Below the pieces are notes generated by a model. The model was not told where the DNA came from and made no database searches. It saw only the letters and a list, made by a program, of their open reading frames with translations. Both the position numbers and the translations under genes were made by a program. A DNA stretch of 64,000 nt from UTCHB3 sp964531325 (GTDB lineage Bacteria > Bacteroidota > Ignavibacteria > Ignavibacteriales > Ignavibacteriaceae), in the NCBI GenBank assembly GCA_964531325.1, contig CAZHCW010000002.1, forward strand, positions 62,001-126,000. Reading direction: 5' to 3'. Each line of letters begins with the position of its first letter. Positions within the stretch are counted from its first letter, which is position 1. Below, piece by piece: positions 8,629 to 16,052 of the stretch.

Positions 8629-10011
8629 ATGTTTGAAATTGATTTTGATATTGAACTTATAAAAAAATATGACCAACCCGGTCCAAGATATACCAGCTAT
8701 CCCACGGCTCCTCATTTTCATGAAGGATTCACTGCCGATAACTATCTTGATGAAATTGTACGGACAAATACCGAAGCGGTAAAACCTCCTCTTTCTCTCT
8801 ATTTCCATCTGCCGTTCTGCGACACCCTCTGTTACTTCTGTGGTTGTAATATGATTATTACGCGAAATCGTGACAGAATAAAGGACTATATCAAGTATGT
8901 TAAAAATGAGATTGATCTTCTCAGAACTTTTCTTGATGTAGATCGTCCCGTAACCCAACTTCATTGGGGAGGTGGAACACCCACACATCTTGATCCTGAC
9001 GAAATTTACGATCTTGTATCCTATATAAATAAGTCGTTTAAAATTGATCCATCAATTGAAGCAGGCTGTGAAATTGATCCCAGGGGATTAACAAGAGAAC
9101 ATTTGGAAGCTCTCAGATCAGGCGGATTTAACCGTATTTCAATGGGTGTTCAGGATATCAATGCAACTGTCCAAAAAGCAGTTAACCGCATCCAACCCGA
9201 AGAGATGACAAGACAGGTGGTTCAGTGGGTCAGAGAACTTGGATTCACCAGCATCAACCTCGATTTGATGTATGGACTTCCATTTCAGACCAAAGAAGAA
9301 TTTATTAAAACCGTGAAAACAACGGTTGATATCTCTCCTGATCGTCTTGCAGTCTTCAACTATGCTCATGTCCCTTGGATGAAAAAACATATGGGACTCA
9401 TTAAAGAGGAAGACCTTCCAAAACCTGAAGAAAAACTTCATATTCTTGGTGCCACAATTGAAGAACTTGTTGGTGCAGGGTATGTTTTTATCGGAATGGA
9501 TCATTTTGCAAAACCTGATGACGAAATGGCAATAGCTCTTCGTGATAAAAAACTTTACAGAAATTTTCAGGGCTACTCAACCAATGCCGGTGCCGATCTT
9601 TATGGAATGGGAATCACCAGTATCAGCCAGATTGGAAGAGTTTATGCTCAGAATCTGAAAAAAGAAAAAGAATATTTTGACGCGTTAAACGACGAGAAAC
9701 TTCCCGTCAATAAAGGTATTTACCTTACAGATGACGATCTCTTAAGAAGAGATGTCATTACCAGGGTAATGTGCGATTTTGAGCTTGATTTTAAGGCTTT
9801 TGAAACTCAGTATAAGATCAATTTTAACGACTATTTTGCTAATTCACTCAATAATTTGAAGGTGATGGAAGCAGATGGTTTACTTAAAATAACCCCCGAC
9901 AAACTTGAAGTATCAAACAAAGGCAGACTTCTGATTCGAAATATTGCGATGAGATTTGATGGATTCATCGAACGAAAAGAAGATCAGGGAAGATATTCAA
10001 GAACGGTATAA
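8629..10011 (+). CDS. hemN: Oxygen-independent coproporphyrinogen III oxidase (radical SAM)
   Basis: It oxidatively decarboxylates coproporphyrinogen III to protoporphyrinogen IX without oxygen. The radical SAM cysteines are Cys64, Cys68 and Cys71 in FCDTLCYFCGC, with the extra Cys73 typical of genuine HemN rather than the HemW chaperone. YDQPGPRYTSYPTAPHF at the N-terminus and QGRYSRTV at the C-terminus also fit HemN. The 460-residue length is normal. No oxygen-dependent HemF is in the window, which suits a low-oxygen life. Confidence 0.95.
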   Translation: MFEIDFDIELIKKYDQPGPRYTSYPTAPHFHEGFTADNYLDEIVRTNTEAVKPPLSLYFHLPFCDTLCYFCGCNMIITRNRDRIKDYIKYVKNEIDLLRTFLDVDRPVTQLHWGGGTPTHLDPDEIYDLVSYINKSFKIDPSIEAGCEIDPRGLTREHLEALRSGGFNRISMGVQDINATVQKAVNRIQPEEMTRQVVQWVRELGFTSINLDLMYGLPFQTKEEFIKTVKTTVDISPDRLAVFNYAHVPWMKKHMGLIKEEDLPKPEEKLHILGATIEELVGAGYVFIGMDHFAKPDDEMAIALRDKKLYRNFQGYSTNAGADLYGMGITSISQIGRVYAQNLKKEKEYFDALNDEKLPVNKGIYLTDDDLLRRDVITRVMCDFELDFKAFETQYKINFNDYFANSLNNLKVMEADGLLKITPDKLEVSNKGRLLIRNIAMRFDGFIERKEDQGRYSRTV

Positions 10012-10024
10012 AACAGGAAAATTT

Positions 10025-11005
10025 GTGGACAAAACAGCAGTAGTCATTATGAATCTCGGTGGTCCCGATTCAATAAGTGCAATCGAACCATTTTTGAAAA
10101 ATCTATTTAGTGACCGTGATATCTTTAAACTTCCTTTTGGACAAACACTTTTTGCTTCTATAATCTCAAAAAGAAGAGCTCCAAAGGTTGCTCATGAGTA
10201 TGAATTAATTGGCGGGAAATCACCGATTAATGAATGGACAGAACTTCAGCGCTCTATGCTTGAAACAGAATTGAGAAATGATATCCCGGGTCTTGATGTC
10301 ATCACCGCAATGAGATATTGGAACCCTCTTACAAGCGTCGCCGCACAAAAAGTGGTTGACGGGAATTATGACACCGTGGTTTTGCTTCCACTTTATCCCC
10401 ACTACTCAATAACCACAACAGGTTCCTCATTTAATGAATGGAATCGGGTTTATAAAGGGGATAAATCGAAGGTCAAAATGGTCAGGAATTATTTTACTGA
10501 TCCACTTTATGTTAAAGCCTTAAATGAGCGGATTGATGAATGTCTCCTTAAATTCCCTGAAGAACGCAGAGACAGAGTAAATATACTGTTTAGTGCTCAT
10601 GGAACTCCTGTCAGCCTTGTTAAAAACGGCGATCCATATAGCGGTGAAATCAGAAATACCATGGAAGTGGTGATGAAAATGAGGAGTTATTCCCACCAAT
10701 ACCACCTCTCATTTCAAAGCAAGGTTGGTCCCGTTAAGTGGCTTGAACCCGCAACCGACGATAAATTGATGGAACTCGGCAGCAAAGGTGTTAAAGATGT
10801 TCTGGTCGTTCCCATAAGTTTTGTATCCGACCATGTTGAAACACTGTTTGAACTTGATATTGAATACAGGCACAACGCAGAAGAAGCAAAAATTGAAAAT
10901 TATATCGTAATGACAGGTTTAAACGACTCAAAGACATTTGTAAAATGCCTTGCAAATCTTGTTAAAACCGAACTTTCCGGCAAAAAAGAGATACTGAACC
11001 CTTAA
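10025..11005 (+). CDS. hemH: Ferrochelatase
   Basis: It inserts iron into the porphyrin ring. VVIMNLGGPDS at the N-terminus, SAHGTPVSLV with the catalytic histidine, and VVPISFVSDHVETLFELDIEY with the metal-site glutamate are family signatures. I place the start at the GTG at 10025, because ferrochelatases begin just before the NLGGP motif, an AGGA lies upstream, and this leaves a 13-base gap after hemN. The frame also opens at 9956/9959 (TTG/ATG), which would overlap hemN by about 55 bases and add an unconserved charged extension. Confidence 0.93.
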   Translation: MDKTAVVIMNLGGPDSISAIEPFLKNLFSDRDIFKLPFGQTLFASIISKRRAPKVAHEYELIGGKSPINEWTELQRSMLETELRNDIPGLDVITAMRYWNPLTSVAAQKVVDGNYDTVVLLPLYPHYSITTTGSSFNEWNRVYKGDKSKVKMVRNYFTDPLYVKALNERIDECLLKFPEERRDRVNILFSAHGTPVSLVKNGDPYSGEIRNTMEVVMKMRSYSHQYHLSFQSKVGPVKWLEPATDDKLMELGSKGVKDVLVVPISFVSDHVETLFELDIEYRHNAEEAKIENYIVMTGLNDSKTFVKCLANLVKTELSGKKEILNP

Positions 11006-11006
11006 A

Positions 11007-12383
11007 ATGAAAAATATAGTGATATTGGGAGCCGGAATATCCGGCCTGGCAACTGCGCACTGGCTTCACCGTCAGAATATTGACTTCACAATACTCGAAG
11101 CAGGGAATGAACCCGGCGGAAGTATCAAAACCGTCAAAGAGAATGGGTATACCATCGATTTTGGTCCAAACAGTGGACTCGAAACCTCTCCATTCATCAG
11201 AGAACTAGTCAATCAGGTTGGTCTTGACGATGAGATGGTTTATGCCAGCGAAACTTCAAATAAAAGATATATCCTCAAAAATGATGAACTAATGGCTCTC
11301 CCAATGAGTGCAGGTACATTCTTCAAAAGTGCCCTGTTTTCCGTTCCGGGAAAACTTCGTTTATTGAAGGAACCCTTTGTTGGAAGGTCTGTTGATGGAT
11401 ATAACCAAAGTATTGCCGACTTTGTTGAGAGAAGATTGGGACGCGAATTCCTCGACTACGCAATTGATCCCTTTGTTTCAGGTGTTTTTGCCGGAGATGC
11501 TGAAAAACTCAGCGTAAAATCGGCTTTCCCAAAACTCTACCGATTGGAAGAAGTTTATGGTGGACTGGTTAAAGGGATGGTCAAGGGTGCCAAAGAGCGA
11601 AAAGAAGCTAAAAAAAGGAACGAAGAGTCAAAACAAAGTGCCAAAATGTTCTCTTTTAAGTCAGGCATGGGAATCCTCCCAAAAACCATAGTGGAACAGT
11701 TTCCCGATCGTATCATCTATGGCTGCCGTGTAACCAATGTAAAAAAAGATAACGGAAAATTTTCAATTACTTACGAAAAGCAGGGAAGTCTGCACGAACT
11801 AAAAAGTGACATTCTGCATTCAACACTGCCGGCGCATATTGCAGCAAAAGTATTTACTGATTTTGATCTAAATCTCGGCGAACATTTTACCGATGTTTAC
11901 CATCCACCCGTAAAAGTCCTTTTTGCAGCTTACAAAAAAAGTTGCATTAAAACCCCTCTTGATGGATTTGGATTTTTGATTCCAAGCAAAGAGAAAAAAA
12001 TATTTCTCGGTGCCATCTGGAGTTCCGTGATATTCGAAAACCGTGCCCCCGCAAATCAGGCAGGTTTCACAATATTCATCGGTGGTGCCCGAAACAGTGA
12101 TATTTTCCGCCGTTTTGGTGATGATCTTGAACAAAAAGTTTTAGGCGAGTTCCAAAGAATCATGAAAATTGATGTTGATCCCGTCTTCACCAGATCCCGT
12201 ATGTGGGAAAAGGCTATCCCTCAATACAATCTGGGCTATAATCTTCACGAGGATTATTTTACAAAAATTGAACTCGAAAATCCCGGACTTGTCCTCAGCG
12301 GTAACTACCGAGGTGGCATCTCAATCGGTGACTGCTTCAAAAATTCAAAACCCTCAGCCGAAAGAATTATGAATCTGATCTAA
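11007..12383 (+). CDS. hemY: Protoporphyrinogen oxidase (FAD-dependent)
   Basis: It oxidises protoporphyrinogen IX to protoporphyrin IX. The dinucleotide-binding motif VILGAGISGLATA is at the N-terminus, followed by ILEAGNEPGGSIKT and the central DYAIDPFVSGVFAGDAEKLS typical of HemY/PPOX. The C-terminus has the FAD-binding LSGNYRGGISIGDCF. Length is 458 residues. It starts one base after the hemH stop and ends the operon. With HemN producing protoporphyrinogen, the route is the classical protoporphyrin one, not the coproporphyrin route of Gram-positives. Confidence 0.93.
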   Translation: MKNIVILGAGISGLATAHWLHRQNIDFTILEAGNEPGGSIKTVKENGYTIDFGPNSGLETSPFIRELVNQVGLDDEMVYASETSNKRYILKNDELMALPMSAGTFFKSALFSVPGKLRLLKEPFVGRSVDGYNQSIADFVERRLGREFLDYAIDPFVSGVFAGDAEKLSVKSAFPKLYRLEEVYGGLVKGMVKGAKERKEAKKRNEESKQSAKMFSFKSGMGILPKTIVEQFPDRIIYGCRVTNVKKDNGKFSITYEKQGSLHELKSDILHSTLPAHIAAKVFTDFDLNLGEHFTDVYHPPVKVLFAAYKKSCIKTPLDGFGFLIPSKEKKIFLGAIWSSVIFENRAPANQAGFTIFIGGARNSDIFRRFGDDLEQKVLGEFQRIMKIDVDPVFTRSRMWEKAIPQYNLGYNLHEDYFTKIELENPGLVLSGNYRGGISIGDCFKNSKPSAERIMNLI

Positions 12384-12404
12384 ATAACTTAGACGAGGAT
12401 TTTT

Positions 12405-12535
12405 AAATAGTTCCACGGATTCCACGGATTTAACTCAGATTTCCACGGATGGTTCAGGTGTACTTATACCTAATATTTTATACCTAATACCTTTCTCTGT
12501 GTCCTCTGTGTGCTCGGTGGTTTTTCCCACCCTTT
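12405..12535. repeat. CACGGAT word repeats and CTCTGTG-type words
   Basis: In the gap between hemY and the next kinase gene, the words TTCCACGGAT, TCCACGGATTTAACTCAG and TTTCCACGGATGG occur in a row. They are followed by TACCTAATATTTTATACCTA and CTGTGTCCTCTGTGTGCTCG. The same CACGGAT vocabulary returns at 1610-1660 and 24775-24820. The gap holds no coding frame. Confidence 0.65.
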
Positions 12536-12603
12536 TCTGCCTGTTTGTATTTAATTAAATTTATCCTATTTTTAAATTCCATTACAATTTAATTAAGGCT
12601 GAC

Positions 12604-13746
12604 ATGGATCCCTTGTTACAGACATATTTTGCGCCGCCAAAAAGAACAAACCCCGAAATTTTGTTCGCTCAAGTTAAGAAAATTGAATCACAAACTCAAG
12701 TGACAAGAGTACTTAACGCTATTCCTGAATTTGTAATGATTCTTAATGTAGAACGGGAGATTGTTTTTGCCAACGAAAGCCTCCTCTCTTATCTAAATGC
12801 AGGAGATGACTTCCTTCTTAAGGGTCTCAGACCCGGCGAAGCAATAAATTGCCAACATGCTGATGCAAACGCTGCAGGATGTGGTACAAGCGAATTTTGT
12901 AAAACCTGCGGTGCTGTTATTTCAATTCTGAATGCACAAAACGGCAGTCCCGAAGTGGTTCAGGAATGTCGCATCACACAATCAGATGGATGCACTGCCC
13001 TCGATCTTAGAGTAAAATCAACCCAATTGAATATTGAAGGCGAAAATTTTACAGTTTTTACCGTCTCCGACATCTCCAATGAAAAAAGGCGTTCAGCTCT
13101 CGAAAGAATATTTTTCCACGATATCCTCAATACCGCAGGCGGAATTCTGGGTTATACTCAGATTTTAAGAGATGCAGAACCCGAAGAACTCGCCATCTTT
13201 AGCGAAAGCATCGAAGAACTTTCAAAACGACTCATCGAAGAAATTCAAGCACAAAAACAACTCATCGCTGCCGAAGGTGGAAAACTTGATCTTCGAAAAA
13301 CAGTTGTTAACACCAAAATGTTGGTAAATGAAACAATTGAACTTTATAAAAATCATGTCGTTGCAGAAGGTAAAAAAATTGTTGCCGGAAGACTGCTCGA
13401 CCTCGACATAATTTCAGATCGAAGCCTCCTCGGAAGAGTTTTGGGTAATATGGTCAAAAATGCTCTCGAAGCAGACCCAGCCGGCTCAGTTATTACAATT
13501 TCTTGTTTCCCCGGTGATCAAAAAGTAATATTCTCAGTCCGGAACACTGCTTTTATGCCTGAACATGTCCAACTTCAGATATTTAACAGGTCTTTCTCAA
13601 GCAAAGGTAAAGGCCGTGGTTTGGGAACATACAGCATGAAACTCCTCACCGAAAGATATCTAAGTGGTACCGTCTCATTTGAATCCACTAAAGATAATGG
13701 CACTACTTTTTATGCTGAATACCCGTTTGAGATAACTCAAAACTGA
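12604..13746 (+). CDS. PAS-domain histidine kinase with Cys-rich PAS insert
   Basis: A 380-residue protein with no membrane segment. A PAS domain spans about residues 35-160 and carries four cysteines in the pattern C-x9-C-x5-C-x2-C (around GCGTSEFCKTCGA), which could bind a metal or a cluster. The kinase core follows: the phospho-acceptor is probably His172 in FFHDILNTAGG, the N box is NMVKNALEAD and the G2 box is GKGRGLGTYSMKLL. It is followed 10 bases later by a CarH-like cobalamin-binding protein gene, suggesting joint signalling. No response regulator is adjacent. Confidence 0.88.
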   Translation: MDPLLQTYFAPPKRTNPEILFAQVKKIESQTQVTRVLNAIPEFVMILNVEREIVFANESLLSYLNAGDDFLLKGLRPGEAINCQHADANAAGCGTSEFCKTCGAVISILNAQNGSPEVVQECRITQSDGCTALDLRVKSTQLNIEGENFTVFTVSDISNEKRRSALERIFFHDILNTAGGILGYTQILRDAEPEELAIFSESIEELSKRLIEEIQAQKQLIAAEGGKLDLRKTVVNTKMLVNETIELYKNHVVAEGKKIVAGRLLDLDIISDRSLLGRVLGNMVKNALEADPAGSVITISCFPGDQKVIFSVRNTAFMPEHVQLQIFNRSFSSKGKGRGLGTYSMKLLTERYLSGTVSFESTKDNGTTFYAEYPFEITQN

Positions 13747-13756
13747 GAGATCACCA

Positions 13757-14821
13757 ATGAACGAAGCACTAAATCTGATTAGTAAAATTCTGGAAGAGAA
13801 CAAAAAAACTATTTCACAAAATGTGCTCTCCGAACATTTTGAACTCGCTCCTGACTTTAAAAGCAGTTATACTCAACGACACATCGATTTATATCTTCAG
13901 GATTGTGAATTCAAAATAAGTTACCTGGCACAAGCAGTCAGGCTTTCTCAGCCGGCTCTGTTTGTTGAATACATGCGATGGGCTAAAATCTTTTTTACTT
14001 CCTTAAATATCATTAATGATGAGTTTTATCGTTTTTTTGATATTTTAAGAAAAAATATTGGTGGTCTCCTCACTAAAAGTGAATTTGAAACAACTGCGGA
14101 AATATTTGATCTGGGGGTCACTACCTTCAAAGAAAGTGTAGTCACCGAATTCTCTTACATAGATAATCAGAACCCGTTAAAAGATCAGGCTGATGAATAC
14201 CTTGGTTATCTTTTGAAAGGGGACAGAAGATCTGCAATGAATATTGTGATGAGTCTCTACCACTCAGGAACTCAAATCAAAGATATTTATCTAAATCTGT
14301 TTCAACCTGTAATGCTCGAGACCGGCTTGTTATGGCAAACGGGTAAAATTACTGTCGCTCATGAACACTTTGTTACTGCCGCAACTCAACTGATTATGTC
14401 ACAACTTTATCCTTTTCTTTTTAACTCAACTAACGCCACAAACAAAAATATTGTTGTCTCTTGTGTTGCAAACGAACTTCACGAAATCGGTGCCAGAATG
14501 GTTGCTGATTTTTTTGAGATGGAAGGATGGGACAGTTATTATTATGGTGCTAATACTCCCGTCGATAGTATCCTTCGTGCTCTTGTAAATCACAACGCAC
14601 AAGTACTTGCCATTTCTGCCACTATGACTTATAACCTTAAAGATGTCGAAAATTTAATCTTTAAAGTTAGACAATCACCCGATTTTGAAAATGTGAAGAT
14701 AATTGTAGGCGGTTATCCATTTAAAATCGCAAAAGATCTTTGGAAAGAGATAGGTGCCGATGGATTCGCTGAAGATGCCGCGGGTGCCATCACTTTGGCT
14801 AACGGATTTATCTTAAACTAA
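13757..14821 (+). CDS. Cobalamin-binding, CarH-like sensor domain protein
   Basis: The C-terminal part (about residues 120-354) is a cobalamin-binding pair: a helical cap followed by a Rossmann-like B12 domain. The lower-ligand motif is ELHEIG, with His242. The cap contains W193 followed by nine residues and then E203-H204, which is the W-x9-EH motif of adenosylcobalamin photoreceptors of the CarH/LitR type. The N-terminal about 120 residues are helical and unrecognised; there is no MerR DNA-binding domain. It lies between two histidine kinase genes, so it may feed a light or B12 signal to a kinase instead of binding DNA. A pure B12 sensor is an alternative. Confidence 0.85.
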   Translation: MNEALNLISKILEENKKTISQNVLSEHFELAPDFKSSYTQRHIDLYLQDCEFKISYLAQAVRLSQPALFVEYMRWAKIFFTSLNIINDEFYRFFDILRKNIGGLLTKSEFETTAEIFDLGVTTFKESVVTEFSYIDNQNPLKDQADEYLGYLLKGDRRSAMNIVMSLYHSGTQIKDIYLNLFQPVMLETGLLWQTGKITVAHEHFVTAATQLIMSQLYPFLFNSTNATNKNIVVSCVANELHEIGARMVADFFEMEGWDSYYYGANTPVDSILRALVNHNAQVLAISATMTYNLKDVENLIFKVRQSPDFENVKIIVGGYPFKIAKDLWKEIGADGFAEDAAGAITLANGFILN

Positions 14822-14837
14822 TTTGGACTCAGGCAAA

Positions 14838-15221
14838 ATGGAAATCCCGGGATTAGTCTTCACTTGCGATCTTTCCGGACGGGTCTTAGCACTCGAAATA
14901 AATAACACCGGACTCCCGGACGAGAATTTCCGTGATAAACTTTTAATCGATATCTTCGCCACTGAAGACATAGCAAAAGTTCTGGAGCTGTTTGTCGAGA
15001 CAAAAACCGCCGGTGCCTCCTTCAGTAAACAACTCTCCCTCCTGGCAGGGGATTCAAAACTTGGATTCTTTTTCAGCTCCGTTAAACTTGATAACAAAGT
15101 ACTTATACTCGGTACCATCCATAAAACCGATTTTGATTATCTCATGTTGCAAATGATGGCAATCAATAACGACCAAACCAATCTCATCAGGCAATTCTTC
15201 AAAAATCAGAGCGCATCCTAA
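14838..15221 (+). CDS. N-terminal half of a sensor kinase interrupted by an in-frame stop
   Basis: A PAS-like stretch of about 125 residues, starting at the ATG at 14838 (a TTG at 14823 is also possible). It has no kinase domain of its own. The stop TAA at 15219-15221 is in the same frame as the kinase that follows. Reading through it gives a continuous helical linker (EKKEKVIETVLYEELSRVNN) that joins the PAS-like part to the kinase at 15273. I therefore read 14838-16019 as one gene split by a nonsense codon, or by a sequencing error. It follows the cobalamin-binding protein directly. Confidence 0.7.
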   Translation: MEIPGLVFTCDLSGRVLALEINNTGLPDENFRDKLLIDIFATEDIAKVLELFVETKTAGASFSKQLSLLAGDSKLGFFFSSVKLDNKVLILGTIHKTDFDYLMLQMMAINNDQTNLIRQFFKNQSAS

Positions 15222-15272
15222 GAAAAAAAAGAAAAAGTAATTGAAACTGTTCTGTATGAAGAACTAAGCAGG

Positions 15273-16019
15273 GTGAACAACGAACTCGTAAATATTCAAA
15301 GAGAATTGGCAAAAAAAAACAATGAACTCGAACGCCTGAATAAATTGAAAAACCAGTTCCTCGGAATGGCAGCCCACGATCTAAGGAATCCTCTCGGCGT
15401 GATTATGAGCTTGTCTGAGATCATCCTTGAAGAAGATAAAAATATATCTGAAGAATCGACCAGCTTCCTGATTAAAATAGACTATCTGGCGAATTTTATG
15501 CTCAGTCTGGTTACAAATTTACTTGATATTACCAGCATTGAATCCGGGTCTATGACTTTAAACAAAACCAACTTTGATATTGTAACACTCATTAGAGATT
15601 CTGTTTCTCTAAATAAACCACTTGCCGACAAAAAGACTATCACCCTCAAGCTTATTTCTTCACAAAAAGAAATATTTATTAATGCCGATCAAAACAAGAT
15701 CGATCAGATTATTACCAATTTAATCACCAACGCAATAAAATTTTCAAACCCAAACACCACCACTCAAATCTCCATTTTGAGCGACTCCGATAAAGCCCGG
15801 ATAATAATCAAAGACCAGGGACAGGGCATCCCCACTGATGAACTTGATAGACTTTTTAAACCATTCTCAAAAACAAGTGTAAAATCCACCGCCGGCGAAA
15901 AAAGTACCGGTCTCGGTCTAATGATCGTCAAAAAAATCGTCGAAGGACACTACGGCACGATCACCGTCGAAAGTGAAGTAAACCTCGGCACCACCTTCAC
16001 CATCGAACTCCCAATCTAA
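15273..16019 (+). CDS. Histidine kinase core, C-terminal half of a split gene
   Basis: This 248-residue part begins at a GTG inside a coiled-coil (NIQRELAKKNNELERLNKLK) and holds a complete kinase core. The phospho-acceptor histidine is in MAAHDLRNPLG, the N box is NLITNAIKFS, and the G boxes are KDQGQGIP and STGLGLMIVKKIVEGH. The same frame continues upstream without a break to the TAA at 15219-15221. It may be translated alone by re-initiation, as a kinase without its sensor, or be a pseudogene piece. Its stop is 28 bases from the convergent hsdR stop. Confidence 0.85.
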   Translation: MNNELVNIQRELAKKNNELERLNKLKNQFLGMAAHDLRNPLGVIMSLSEIILEEDKNISEESTSFLIKIDYLANFMLSLVTNLLDITSIESGSMTLNKTNFDIVTLIRDSVSLNKPLADKKTITLKLISSQKEIFINADQNKIDQIITNLITNAIKFSNPNTTTQISILSDSDKARIIIKDQGQGIPTDELDRLFKPFSKTSVKSTAGEKSTGLGLMIVKKIVEGHYGTITVESEVNLGTTFTIELPI

Positions 16020-16020
16020 A

Positions 16021-16052
16021 TACTCAAATACTCAAGTACTCAAGTTCTCACT
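16021..16052. repeat. Degenerate tandem octamers, array 1
   Basis: Four copies of an 8-base unit, TACTCAAA, TACTCAAG, TACTCAAG and TTCTCACT, fill the gap between the kinase stop and the hsdR stop and run into the last hsdR codons. A related array lies at 24993-25052, on the other side of the restriction island. Confidence 0.65.

Noticed and set aside
9956..10024. Longer N-terminus for ferrochelatase
   Set aside because: The extra 23 codons overlap the conserved end of hemN and have no counterpart in the family. The GTG at 10025 has a better-placed AGGA.
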